The position numbers and the translations under genes are program-made. A stretch of DNA of 64,000 nt. Origin: Microbacterium immunditiarum. GTDB lineage: Bacteria; Actinomycetota; Actinomycetes; Actinomycetales; Microbacteriaceae. The stretch lies in NCBI RefSeq assembly GCF_013409785.1, contig NZ_JACCBV010000001.1, forward strand, positions 186,001 to 250,000, written 5' to 3'. This document shows positions 27,692 to 36,412 of this stretch, one piece after another; the first letter of the stretch is position 1, and the number at the start of each line of letters is the position of its first letter. The notes under the pieces were generated by a model that worked only from the letters and a program-made list of their open reading frames with translations, ran no database searches and was not told where the DNA came from.

Positions 27692-27929
27692 CACGGGGAA
27701 AAGGCTACCGGGATACCGGGGGCGCATCGGGGCATCCGCCGCTCGCTCACCAGAGGAAGCGCTCGACTCGGGCGTCGTGGTCGAGGAGTACGTGCACGAA
27801 TCCCGCGTGTGACGGATGCCGCATCCGCCATGGGCACTCGCCGACCCGCGCCCTGGGGAGATTTCCCTTCGCCCGTCCCGACTTTCCGACAAGATAAGGG
27901 GGACAGCACACTAGGCGAGAGGGTGGCGA

Positions 27930-30041
27930 ATGCCCGAAGGACTTGCGCTGGAATTCTCGGGCTTGACCAAACGGTTCGGAGCGCTGACCGCGGTCACGGA
28001 CCTCACCGCTCGAGTCGAACCGGGCGTGGTGACCGGATTCCTGGGGCCCAACGGCGCCGGCAAGACGACCACGCTGCGCGTGCTGCTCGGCCTCGTGCGG
28101 CCGACCGCCGGGACGGCGTCGATCGGCGGACTCCCGTACGCCAAGCTCAAGCAGCCCCTCCAGACGGTCGGCGCGGTGCTCGAGGCGTCGAGCTTCCACC
28201 CCGGGCGTTCGGGCGCCGCGCACTTGAAGGCGTACGCGCAGGCCGCATCACTTCCGACATCTCGCGTCGACGAAGTGCTCGGTCTCGTCGGACTCGCGGA
28301 TGCCGCGGGCCGTAACGCCGGCGGCTACTCGCTCGGCATGCGCCAGCGCCTCGGACTCGCCTACGCGCTGCTCGGAGATCCCGGCGTCCTCGTGCTCGAC
28401 GAGCCCACGAACGGCCTCGATCCCGAGGGCATCAAGTGGATGCGCGTGCTCCTGCGCCAGCTCGCGCGCGAGGGCCGCACCGTGTTCGTGTCGTCGCACC
28501 TGCTCGCCGAGGTGCAGCAGACGGTCGACTCGCTGCTGATCATCTCGCAGGGCCGGCTCGTCTTCCAGGGACCGCTCGATGACCTCGCCGACCCCACCGA
28601 GCACGCAACAGTCGTCGACTCCCTCGACCGTCCTGCGCTCCTCGCCGCGCTGACCGCGGCCGATGTGCCGTACGAGCTCCTCCGCTCGGGCGTCACCGTC
28701 CGAGGCCTCGAGCCCGCGCGCGTCGGAGCGGTCGCCGCGGCGGCCGGCGTCGCACTCTCGTCGCTGCAGCAGCGCGGCCCCGCCCTCGAAGAGGTCTTCC
28801 TCGACCTCGTCAACGGCACGCGCGTGCACCCGAGTGCGGCCGGCGTCGGGATTGCGAAAGCAGAAGCGACGGATGCCGCGACTCCCGACGCCACCACTGA
28901 GACGGCCGTCGATGAAACGGCCGCGGTCGAGGCGCCCGGAGCCGGGGCGCCGGCGGGCGCCGAGGCCGCCGAGCCGGTGCCGGTCGCTCACGAGCCCGAC
29001 GAGCTCGGACCCGACGACGAGGCGGAAGCGGCCGACGCCGAGGCCGCCGAGACGTCCACCCTCGCGGCGACCTTCGACACCGAAACGGGCGGAACGCCCC
29101 AGGCGGCATACGTCTCCAGCGCGATCGCGGCGGCGGCTGCGGCGTACCGCGATGACGAGCCGACATCGAGCGAGCCCGCCCAGGCCGAAGCGTCGGACGA
29201 GACCACGGATGCGGCGGGCGAGGCGCCTGCCGGCGAGGAGGCCGCGGCATCCGAGGCTGCACCTGCCGCCGGCGCAGAGCCGGCGGCGGACGCGGCGGCC
29301 GCGATCGAGCACGAAGCTCCTGCAGGCGAGGAAGCCGCGGCAGACGAGGAGCCGCCCGGCGACACAGAGCCCGCGATCGAGGCCGAGCCCGCGATCGAGG
29401 CCGAGCCGACGATCGAGGCCGAGCCGACGCCGGGCGAAGACCTGCCTGCTGCCCACGCCGAGCCCGCCGACTCCCCCGCTTCCGTCACCGCCTCGTTCGC
29501 GGTCGCGAGCACGGGGATCATCGACGTGGTCCCGCCGCCCGCCGACGACTCCGGCGATGGCGACGCAGAAGTCCCCGACGAGGACTCCGACGTCGACGTC
29601 GAGGCGGTCGGCGAGATCGACGAAGAGCTCTCGAGCGAGGACGAGCCGCGCGTATTCGCGATGCCCGCGTCGGCGGGTGCCGACGAGGCGGACCTTCCGG
29701 AGGACTCCGACGTCGACGTCGAGGCGATCGGCGAGATCGACGAAGAGCTCTCGGAGCCCGACGTGATCGAGGACGAGGAGGCCGAGGGCGAGGCATCCGT
29801 GTCGTCAGCCGACATCGAAGACGAAGAGCAGCGCCCATGGGGCGAGTACGTCAAGACGGATGCCGACCTGGAGGCCGATCGATTCTTCGCGGCGTTCGAC
29901 GGCAGTACCGAGCCGACCGACGCGGAAGAGTCTTCGGAGACGGGCGACATACCGCCGGACGACACCGGCGGCGGAGAAGGGGAACCGCCGTCACCCGCCG
30001 AAGAGACCCACGACGAGCACGAAGGAGGTGAGCCTCGATGA
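27930..30041 (+). CDS. ABC-2-type transporter ATPase with ~390-residue acidic tail
   Basis: 703 aa. Residues 1-310 form a normal BcrA/NatA-type ABC ATPase: Walker A GPNGAGKTT (about 39-47), signature YSLGMRQRLGLAYALLGDP, Walker B LVLDEPTNGLDPEG and H-loop SSHLL. From about residue 311 to the end the protein is an Ala/Glu/Asp/Pro-rich, almost lysine-free chain with internal repeats. It contains three copies of an IEAEPx unit and two nearly identical DSDVDVEAxGEIDEELS segments. The tail is likely disordered and strongly negative; its job is unknown. GAGAGGGTGG precedes the ATG. The membrane partner overlaps by 4 bp. Confidence 0.9.
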   Translation: MPEGLALEFSGLTKRFGALTAVTDLTARVEPGVVTGFLGPNGAGKTTTLRVLLGLVRPTAGTASIGGLPYAKLKQPLQTVGAVLEASSFHPGRSGAAHLKAYAQAASLPTSRVDEVLGLVGLADAAGRNAGGYSLGMRQRLGLAYALLGDPGVLVLDEPTNGLDPEGIKWMRVLLRQLAREGRTVFVSSHLLAEVQQTVDSLLIISQGRLVFQGPLDDLADPTEHATVVDSLDRPALLAALTAADVPYELLRSGVTVRGLEPARVGAVAAAAGVALSSLQQRGPALEEVFLDLVNGTRVHPSAAGVGIAKAEATDAATPDATTETAVDETAAVEAPGAGAPAGAEAAEPVPVAHEPDELGPDDEAEAADAEAAETSTLAATFDTETGGTPQAAYVSSAIAAAAAAYRDDEPTSSEPAQAEASDETTDAAGEAPAGEEAAASEAAPAAGAEPAADAAAAIEHEAPAGEEAAADEEPPGDTEPAIEAEPAIEAEPTIEAEPTPGEDLPAAHAEPADSPASVTASFAVASTGIIDVVPPPADDSGDGDAEVPDEDSDVDVEAVGEIDEELSSEDEPRVFAMPASAGADEADLPEDSDVDVEAIGEIDEELSEPDVIEDEEAEGEASVSSADIEDEEQRPWGEYVKTDADLEADRFFAAFDGSTEPTDAEESSETGDIPPDDTGGGEGEPPSPAEETHDEHEGGEPR
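29373..29426 (+). repeat. Three tandem 18-bp units inside the acidic tail
   Basis: Units of GCGATCGAGGCCGAGCCC with one or two base changes encode (A/T)IEAEP three times. The in-frame period suggests expansion by slippage. Confidence 0.75.
29580..29753 (+). repeat. 54-bp direct repeat at 120-bp spacing inside the acidic tail
   Basis: 29580-29633 and 29700-29753 are identical except for one base (gcggtcg versus gcgatcg), encoding the DSDVDVEA(V/I)GEIDEELS segment twice. The near-perfect DNA identity points to a recent internal duplication. Confidence 0.85.
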
Positions 30042-30862
30042 GCGTGGTCGCCGCGAGCCGCTCCGAGTTCACGAAGCAGTTCTCCACGTCGATGTGGTGG
30101 ATCCTCGCGATCGTCCTTGTGGCGTATGTCGGGTTCACCGCCGCGGTGCTCGCCTTCGCGCTGGCGGCGTCGACCACGGGCGCGCTCGGCAGTGACGGAC
30201 CCTCGCTGCCTGCCGACCAGCTCAGCCCGCTCCTGTACAGCGTCGGCACGTCGGTCGGGTACGTGTTTCCGCTGCTGATCGGCACGCTCATGGTGACCAC
30301 GGAGTTCCGTCACAAGACGCTGACGCCGACATTCCTCGCGACTCCGCGCCGCGGCACCGTGCTCTGGGCGAAGATCCTCGTCGGCATCGTCGTCGGCGCG
30401 CTCTTCGGCGTGATCGGCGTCATCGCCTCGGTCGGGCCGGCGGCGGCGTTTCTCGTGGGTTACGGCCTCGACACCGACTTCGCGTCGAGCGACACGTGGG
30501 CCCTGCTCGGGCGCATGCTCATCGCCTACGTGCTGTGGGTCGTTATCGGCATCGGCGTGGGCGCGCTCGTGCGCAACCAGGTCGGCGCCGTCGTCGGGGT
30601 GCTCGTGTTCACGCAGTTCCTCGAGCCGGTGGCGCGCGCGGCGGCGGCGTTCGTCACGCAGATAGAGCCGATCGTGCGCTACCTGCCGGGTGCGGCGAGC
30701 GACGCGTTGGTCGGCGCGAGCATCTTCAACATGGCGGCGGGACCCGGTGCGAACACGACCGAACCGCTCGAGTGGTGGGTGGGCGGGCTCGTGCTGCTCG
30801 GCTACGCGGCGGTGCTGCTCGTGCTCGGGTACCTCGTGAGCTGGCGGCGGGACGTCTCGTAA
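30038..30862 (+). CDS. ABC-2-type transporter permease
   Basis: 274 aa. Six hydrophobic segments (about residues 18-45, 66-85, 105-135, 155-180, 185-205, 240-265). It begins MSVVAASRSEFTKQFSTSMWW, has the FRHKTLTPTFLATPRR loop seen in NatB/YhaP-like ABC-2 permeases, and ends in a short Arg tail. It is the membrane half of the exporter whose ATPase lies immediately upstream (ATGA overlap). Cargo unknown. Confidence 0.88.
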   Translation: MSVVAASRSEFTKQFSTSMWWILAIVLVAYVGFTAAVLAFALAASTTGALGSDGPSLPADQLSPLLYSVGTSVGYVFPLLIGTLMVTTEFRHKTLTPTFLATPRRGTVLWAKILVGIVVGALFGVIGVIASVGPAAAFLVGYGLDTDFASSDTWALLGRMLIAYVLWVVIGIGVGALVRNQVGAVVGVLVFTQFLEPVARAAAAFVTQIEPIVRYLPGAASDALVGASIFNMAAGPGANTTEPLEWWVGGLVLLGYAAVLLVLGYLVSWRRDVS

Positions 30863-30866
30863 CCCG

Positions 30867-30907
30867 CCCTTCGTCTCGTCGCTGCACTCCTCGCTCAGGG
30901 ACCGGGG
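30867..30907. repeat. Dispersed CTTCGTCTCG/GCTCAGGGACC repeat, copy 4
   Basis: CCCTTCGTCTCGTCGCTGCA plus CTCCTCGCTCAGGGACCGG, a variant of the 22531 repeat, directly after the permease stop and between convergent genes. Confidence 0.6.
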
Positions 30908-30912
30908 GCGAC

Positions 30913-31398
30913 TCAGGTGGCCGGTGCCGGACTCGGCGACGTGCGCGGCTTCTTCTTGCCGCCCGGCTTCGAACCCGCCGGACGCTCGGGCTGCACCGGC
31001 ACGGGAGCCGTCGCAGCGATCTCGGTGACTTCGGCGAGCTCGGCCTCACCGTCCAGCTGCAGCGCCTGCACGAGCGCGAGCCCGTGACGGGTCGTGAGGA
31101 TCACGCGCTCGAACTCGTCGTGCCCCTCGAGGTCGATCACGACGCCGGCGCGGTGGCGGCGGATGAGCGCGAAGTCCGTGCCGCCCGCCGACTTCCACGT
31201 GCCCATCGCGGCGACCCCCCACAGGTGCGTGCCGGGGTCGGGAACGCCCCGCAGCCACATCCACGCGTCGTCGGTGAGCTGCACCTTCTTGATGGCGGAC
31301 CGCTCGATGAGCACATTCTCCTTGCGGAATGACAGCGCCCGCTCGACCTTCGACAGCGCGACCTCGAGTCGCGTCGAGTCGAGCAGCAGCGTCACCAT
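30913..31398 (-). CDS. Conserved hypothetical protein with Pro/Lys-rich tail
   Basis: 161 aa. Residues 1-115 look like a compact beta-rich domain (LLLDSTRLEVALSKVERALS, IKKVQLTDDAWMWLRG, TDFALIRRHRAGVVIDLEG), perhaps PH-like. The last ~35 residues are a low-complexity Pro/Lys/Ser tail. I do not recognise a family. Soluble, with no signal peptide. It is divergent from fbiC across 96 bp, sharing a promoter region that holds a near-palindrome at 31465-31485 (CTTGC...GCAAG). Confidence 0.65.
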   Translation of the reverse strand: MVTLLLDSTRLEVALSKVERALSFRKENVLIERSAIKKVQLTDDAWMWLRGVPDPGTHLWGVAAMGTWKSAGGTDFALIRRHRAGVVIDLEGHDEFERVILTTRHGLALVQALQLDGEAELAEVTEIAATAPVPVQPERPAGSKPGGKKKPRTSPSPAPAT

Positions 31399-31494
31399 GC
31401 GACTAGTCTGCCAGCGGCCGGCCGGAGTCCGCGGGCCATTTGATGACAGACCGGCAACGATCCTCTTGCCGTCCGACGGTGCAAGACTGGGACG

Positions 31495-33885
31495 GTGACC
31501 CTGCTCGATCCGGCGCCAGCGCCGTCGCGCGTCTCGACCGCGGACGCCCTCGAGCGCGCCGAGCGCGGCGATCGACTCGACGTCGACGACGCTCTGGCTC
31601 TGCTCGCCGCGAAGGAGGACGACTTCCACCGGATGCTGCGGCTGGCCGCATCCGTGCGCGATCTCGGTCTCGAGCAGGCGGGCCGACCAGGCGTGATCAC
31701 GTACTCGCGCAAGGTCTTCGTGCCGCTCACGACCCTGTGCCGCGACCGCTGCCACTACTGCATCTTCGTCGACACACCGGGCCAGCTGCTCAAGAAGCAC
31801 AAGCCGATGTACATGTCCGCCGAGCAGGTGCTCGCGGTCGTGCGGCAAGGTCAGGCTCTCGGGTGCAAAGAGGCGCTGCTGACACTCGGCGACCGTCCGG
31901 AGGATCGCTGGCCCGAAGCGCGCGCGTGGCTCGACGAGCACGGCTTCGCGTCGACGCTCGACTACGTCGCCCACATCGCGCGGCTCATCACGGCCGAGAC
32001 CGGCATGCTCGCGCACGTGAACCCCGGCGTCATGAGCGCGGATGAGCTGCGGATGCTGCGCCCCACCGCCCCCTCGATGGGCATGATGCTCGAGACGACG
32101 TCGCGCCGCCTGTTCGAGGAACCCGGGCAGGTGCACTACGGGTCGCCCGACAAGGATCCGGCGCTGCGCCTCGCCGTCATCGACGACGCCGGGCGCGAGC
32201 ACATCCCGTTCACGACTGGGATCCTCGTCGGCATCGGCGAGACGCTGCGCGATCGCGCGGAGTCGCTCGTCGCGCTGCGCGAGTCGCACGAGAGACACGG
32301 GCACGTGCAGGAGGTGATCGTGCAGAACTTCCGCGCGAAGCCCCGCACCGCCGCACAGGGGACCCCCGACGCCGACGTGCTGGAGTACGTCGCGACTGTC
32401 GCCGTCGCGCGGCTCGTGTTCGGGTCGCGCATGCGCATCCAGGTTCCGCCGAACCTGTCCGACCCCGCCGAGTTCGAGCTGCTGGTGCGCGCGGGCGCCG
32501 ACGACTGGGGCGGCGTCTCGCCCCTCACGGCAGACCACGTGAACCCCGAGCGTCCGTGGCCGCACCTCTCCGACCTCGCCGAGCGCACCGCCGCCCTCGG
32601 CTTCGAGCTGCGGGAGCGCCTGACGGCGCATCCGGAGTATGTGACGGAGTCCGCGACCTGGCTCGACGCCGCGATGCACGCGCCCGTGGCGGCGCTCGCC
32701 GATCCTGCGACCGGTTTGGCGGTGGCCGGCGTGAAACCGTCGGGCTCGATCCCGCCGGTGAGCCCGCCGAACGACCGTTCATGGCAATCGAGCCCGGCGC
32801 TTTCACGCTCCGCGGCATTGCTCGGTGACGACGACATCCGACGTCTGGCGGAGGCCGCGGCATCCGACCCCCTCGCCCTCGCCGACGAGGAGTGGGCCGC
32901 ACTGCTCACGGCGACCGGCGCCGGGCTCGACGCGCTCGCGGCGACGGCCGACGACGTGCGGCGGTACACGGTCGGCGAGGTCGTGAGCCTCGTGGTGAAC
33001 CGCAACCTCACGTCGAGCGGCTTCCGTGCGGGCGGCGCGAGCGCTTCCGACGAGTTCGACCTCGACGACGCCGCGGCGATCGCCGCCGACGCGTGGGACC
33101 TCGGCGCGAGCGAGCTGTGCGTGCAGGGATGCCTGCCCGACACCGAAGCGCCCGAGGCGTATCTCGACATCGTCCGCGCGGTGAAGGCGGCGACGCCCGA
33201 CATCCACGTGCACGCGTATCGCCCGCAGGACGTGTGGGACCTCGCCGACCGCGGGAACCTCGGCCTCGACGGCGCTCTCGCGGCGATGCGGGACGCGGGT
33301 GTCGACACGGTCCCCGGCACCGGCGTGAAGGTGCTGAACGAGCGCGTACGTGAGCTGATCGCACCCGGCGACCTCGAGATCGACCGCTGGGTCGAGGGGA
33401 TCACTGCCGCGCACCGCGCCGGCTTCCGCTCGACGTCCGTGATCTTCTACGGGCACGCCGAGACCGCGACCGAGCGCATCGCGCACCTGCGGGCACTGCG
33501 GGGAATCCAGGACGCCACCGGCGGGTTCACCGAGTTCGTTCCGATCCCGCTGCCGGGTCCGGCGGGCGGGGTTCCGCTCGTCGCGGACCGGATGCCCCTC
33601 GACGAGCACCGCGCGATGGTCGCCGTGTCGCGGCTCATGCTGAGCGGCAGCATCCCGCACGTCCAGATCCCGTGGACGCGCGTCGGCCGCGACACCGCCG
33701 GCGTGCTGCTGCAGTCCGGCGGTGACGACCTCGGCGGAACCCTCCTCGACGGCCGGGTCAAGCCGGAGGCGGGCATAGAGTTCGGCCTCGAGCTGCCGGT
33801 GGCGGATGCCGCGGCCATCGCCGCACGCCTGTTCCGCCCGTTCCGCCGGCGCACGACCGACTACCGCAATGCGAGCGCGCGATGA
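31495..33885 (+). CDS. fbiC: FbiC, F0 synthase (CofG-CofH fusion) with cluster-less CofH half
   Basis: 796 aa. FbiC makes the deazaflavin F0 of coenzyme F420 from tyrosine and a ribityl-uracil, using two radical-SAM halves. The CofG half (1-370) is intact: Cys82, Cys86 and Cys89 form CRDRCHYC, followed by KEALLTLGDRPE, LNPGVMS, MMLETTSRRLFE and VIVQNFRAKP. The CofH half (about 450-796) keeps the family's surroundings (VVNRNL, HVHAYRPQDVWD, TVPGTGVKVL, TGGFTEFVPIPL, DLGGTLLDG). Where VNRN is normally followed by a CxxxCxxC cluster motif it reads LTSSGFRAGG (505-514), with no cysteine. The only nearby cysteines are Cys542 and Cys546. The CofH reaction should therefore fail unless another protein supplies it. 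GTG start. Confidence 0.9.
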   Translation: MTLLDPAPAPSRVSTADALERAERGDRLDVDDALALLAAKEDDFHRMLRLAASVRDLGLEQAGRPGVITYSRKVFVPLTTLCRDRCHYCIFVDTPGQLLKKHKPMYMSAEQVLAVVRQGQALGCKEALLTLGDRPEDRWPEARAWLDEHGFASTLDYVAHIARLITAETGMLAHVNPGVMSADELRMLRPTAPSMGMMLETTSRRLFEEPGQVHYGSPDKDPALRLAVIDDAGREHIPFTTGILVGIGETLRDRAESLVALRESHERHGHVQEVIVQNFRAKPRTAAQGTPDADVLEYVATVAVARLVFGSRMRIQVPPNLSDPAEFELLVRAGADDWGGVSPLTADHVNPERPWPHLSDLAERTAALGFELRERLTAHPEYVTESATWLDAAMHAPVAALADPATGLAVAGVKPSGSIPPVSPPNDRSWQSSPALSRSAALLGDDDIRRLAEAAASDPLALADEEWAALLTATGAGLDALAATADDVRRYTVGEVVSLVVNRNLTSSGFRAGGASASDEFDLDDAAAIAADAWDLGASELCVQGCLPDTEAPEAYLDIVRAVKAATPDIHVHAYRPQDVWDLADRGNLGLDGALAAMRDAGVDTVPGTGVKVLNERVRELIAPGDLEIDRWVEGITAAHRAGFRSTSVIFYGHAETATERIAHLRALRGIQDATGGFTEFVPIPLPGPAGGVPLVADRMPLDEHRAMVAVSRLMLSGSIPHVQIPWTRVGRDTAGVLLQSGGDDLGGTLLDGRVKPEAGIEFGLELPVADAAAIAARLFRPFRRRTTDYRNASAR

Positions 33886-35405
33886 CCGAGATGGCCGAGC
33901 GCTTCGTCTCGCCCACGGCTCGCTCGGCGACCGGGGTGGATGTCGTCATCGTCGGCGCCGGCTTCGCGGGCATCGCGATGGCGGTCGCGCTCCAGCGCGC
34001 GGGCCGCGACCACTTCACGATCCTCGAGCGGGCGTCCGCGCTCGGCGGAACCTGGCGCGACAACACATACCCCGGGGTCGCGTGCGACGTCCCCGCGCAC
34101 CTGTACGGGCTCGCGAGCCACCCGAACCCGTACTGGTCGGGCCTCTACGCGCGGGGCGACGAGATCTGGCGTTATCTCGAAGGCGTCGCCGAGCGCGAGG
34201 GGCTCGGCGACCGCATCCGTTTCAACACCCCCATGACCGGCGCCCGCTGGGACGACGACGAAGACCTCTGGCGCGTCGAGACCCCCACCGGAGCCGTCAC
34301 CGCGAACACCCTCGTGCTCGCGTGCGGGCGGCTGACCGAGCCGCGCATCCCTGACATCCCAGGGCTCGAGACCTTCCCCGGGCCGATGTTCCATTCGTCG
34401 CGGTGGGACCACTCGGCCGACCTCGCCGGCCGGCGCGTCGCGGTCGTCGGAAGCGGCGCGAGCGCCGTGCAGCTCTCGCCCGAGCTCGCCAAGATCGCCG
34501 ACGTCACGCTCTTCCAGCGCACCCCCGCGTGGATCGTCCCCCGCGGCGCCCACCCGTACACGGACGCCGATCGCGACCGCCTCGCAACCCACCCCGAGGA
34601 GCTCGCACGGCTGCGCGCGGAGCTCTACGCCGAGGGCGAGGCGCGCTTCGCGTCCAGGTCGGGCGATGCCGAGGCATCGGCGACCGCCAAAGCCACCGCC
34701 CTCGCACATCTCCAGACCCAGGTGCCCGACCCCGCGCTGCGCGCGGTGCTCACACCCGACTACGCGTTCGGGTGCAAGCGCGTCCTGCTGTCGGACGACT
34801 TCTACCCGGCGGTGTCGTCGGGCGCGATCCGGCTCGTGCCGTCGGCGCTCGCCGCCGTCGAGGGCACGACGGTCGTGGCATCCGATGGATCACGGCACGA
34901 AACCGACGCTCTCGTGCTCGCGACCGGGTTCGCGACGACGCGCCAGCCGTACGCCGACCTCGTGCACGGCGAGGGCGGCGAGTCACTCGCGGTGCACTGG
35001 TTCGAGGGCATGACCTCGTTCGGGTCGACCATCGTGTCGGGGTTCCCGAATCTCTTCATCCTCGACGGGCCGAACGCGGCGCTCGGGCACTCGTCGTCGA
35101 TCCTCATGATCGAGGAACAGGCCGCGTACACGGTGCGGGGCCTCGTCGAGCGCGACCGCGCGGGCGGGGTGCTGCGGGTCGATCCGGGCGCCGAGGCAGC
35201 CTATACGGACGAGATCGCGGATGCCGCGGCCTCCACCCCCTGGCTCACGGGCGGGTGCCGCAACTGGTACGTCGACGAGAGATCCGGCCGGCTCACGCTG
35301 CTGTGGCCCGGTACGGTGGACGCCTTCCGCGCGCGGCTCGCGCGCGCCGACGGTTCCGAGTTCGTGCATGTCCGCGCTGCGCGCGCGGTGAAGGGAGTCA
35401 CATGA
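33882..35405 (+). CDS. Flavin-containing (Baeyer-Villiger-type) monooxygenase
   Basis: 507 aa. The FAD-binding GAGFAG is near residue 24, with LGGTWRDNTYPGVACDVPAHLY next. The Baeyer-Villiger fingerprint FPGPMFHSSRWD is near 165 (FxGxxxHxxxW, last Pro replaced by Asp). The NADPH-binding VGSGASAVQ and the ATGF motif follow. Such enzymes insert oxygen beside a ketone or oxidise soft heteroatoms; substrate unknown. It overlaps the fbiC stop and the fgd start by 4 bp each, so it is embedded in the F420 operon. Its first 17 codons include a copy of the CTTCGTCTCG repeat (33901-33934), so the N-terminal ~18 residues are probably non-homologous extension. Confidence 0.88.
   Translation: MTEMAERFVSPTARSATGVDVVIVGAGFAGIAMAVALQRAGRDHFTILERASALGGTWRDNTYPGVACDVPAHLYGLASHPNPYWSGLYARGDEIWRYLEGVAEREGLGDRIRFNTPMTGARWDDDEDLWRVETPTGAVTANTLVLACGRLTEPRIPDIPGLETFPGPMFHSSRWDHSADLAGRRVAVVGSGASAVQLSPELAKIADVTLFQRTPAWIVPRGAHPYTDADRDRLATHPEELARLRAELYAEGEARFASRSGDAEASATAKATALAHLQTQVPDPALRAVLTPDYAFGCKRVLLSDDFYPAVSSGAIRLVPSALAAVEGTTVVASDGSRHETDALVLATGFATTRQPYADLVHGEGGESLAVHWFEGMTSFGSTIVSGFPNLFILDGPNAALGHSSSILMIEEQAAYTVRGLVERDRAGGVLRVDPGAEAAYTDEIADAAASTPWLTGGCRNWYVDERSGRLTLLWPGTVDAFRARLARADGSEFVHVRAARAVKGVT
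33901..33934. repeat. Dispersed CTTCGTCTCG/GCTCGGCGACC repeat inside a coding start, copy 5
   Basis: GCTTCGTCTCGCCCACGGCT plus CGCTCGGCGACCGG, matching the intergenic repeats at 22531 and 44326, here encoding residues 7-17 of the monooxygenase. Confidence 0.55.
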
Positions 35406-36412
35406 CCGTTCCGCTGCGGTTCGGGTACAAGGCGTCGGCCGAGCAGTTCGGGCCCACCGAGCTGCTCGACTACGCGATCCTCGCCGAAGAGATGGGCTTC
35501 GACTCGGTGTTCGTGTCGGACCACCTCCAGCCCTGGCTGCACGAGGGCGGTCACGCCCCCGCATCCGTCCCCTGGCTCGGCGCGCTCGGCGCGAAGACCA
35601 GTCGCGTGCTCATCGGAACGTCGGTGCTGACACCGACGTTCCGATACAACCCGACGGTCGTCGCGCAGGACTTCGCGACGCTGGGCGTGCTGTATCCGGG
35701 GCGCGTGATCCTCGGTGTCGGCACCGGTGAGGCGCTCAACGAGGCGAACCTCGGGATCGAGTGGCCCGACCCGCCCGAGCGGTTCCGCAGGCTCAAGGAG
35801 GCGATCGGGCTCATCCGTCGCCTGTGGTCGGAGGACCGGGTCAACTTCGAAGGCGAGTTCTACACGACGAAGAACATCACCATCTACGACAAGATGGACG
35901 ACCCCGTGCCGATCTACATCGGCGCGGCCGGCCCCGCCGCCACGCGTCTGGCGGGTCGCATCGCCGACGGCTTCATCACGACGAGCGGCAAGAAGCGCGA
36001 GCTCTACACCGACACGCTGCTGCCCGCCCTGCACGAGGGGCTCGACAAGGCCGGCCGCGCGCCGGACTCGATCGACACGCTCATGGAGATCAAAGTGTCG
36101 TTCCACCCCTCGCGCGACGCCGCGATGGAGAAGACCCGCTTCTGGGCGCCGCTCGCGCTCAGCCCCGAAGAGAAGATGGGCGTCGACGACCCGCTCGAGA
36201 TGCAGCGGCTCGGCGAGGAGCTGCCGATCGAGCGCGCCGCTTCGCGTTTCATCGTGTCGGACGACCCCGACGAGCACGTCGAGCGCATCGCGTGGTACAT
36301 CGGCCTCGGCTTCCGGCACCTCGTGTTCCACGACCCGGGCGCCGACCAGGCGGAGTTCCTGCGGATGTACGGCGCGGAGATCCTCCCGCGCCTGCGCGCG
36401 CGGTTCGCGTGA
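35402..36412 (+). CDS. fgd: F420-dependent glucose-6-phosphate dehydrogenase
   Basis: 336 aa. Luciferase-like TIM barrel of the FGD1 type: SDHLQPWLHEGGHAP gives the catalytic His41 and Trp45, and VGTGEALNE gives Glu110, equivalent to His40, Trp44 and Glu109 of the mycobacterial enzyme. TTSGKK and RFWAPLAL-like segments near the C-terminus suit the phosphate site. It reduces F420 with glucose-6-phosphate, supplying F420H2 to other enzymes. The ATG overlaps the upstream stop (ATGA). Cytosolic. Strong evidence that the locus is about F420. Confidence 0.93.
   Translation: MTVPLRFGYKASAEQFGPTELLDYAILAEEMGFDSVFVSDHLQPWLHEGGHAPASVPWLGALGAKTSRVLIGTSVLTPTFRYNPTVVAQDFATLGVLYPGRVILGVGTGEALNEANLGIEWPDPPERFRRLKEAIGLIRRLWSEDRVNFEGEFYTTKNITIYDKMDDPVPIYIGAAGPAATRLAGRIADGFITTSGKKRELYTDTLLPALHEGLDKAGRAPDSIDTLMEIKVSFHPSRDAAMEKTRFWAPLALSPEEKMGVDDPLEMQRLGEELPIERAASRFIVSDDPDEHVERIAWYIGLGFRHLVFHDPGADQAEFLRMYGAEILPRLRARFA

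Noticed and set aside
27747..27824. 25-residue open frame on the minus strand (MRHPSHAGFVHVLLDHDARV...)
   Set aside because: No ribosome-binding site and no recognised family; kept only as a remark because its composition looks protein-like.
31399..32679. Long minus-strand extension upstream of the hypothetical gene at 30913
   Set aside because: Lies antisense to fbiC; the ATG at 31398 begins the plausible protein.
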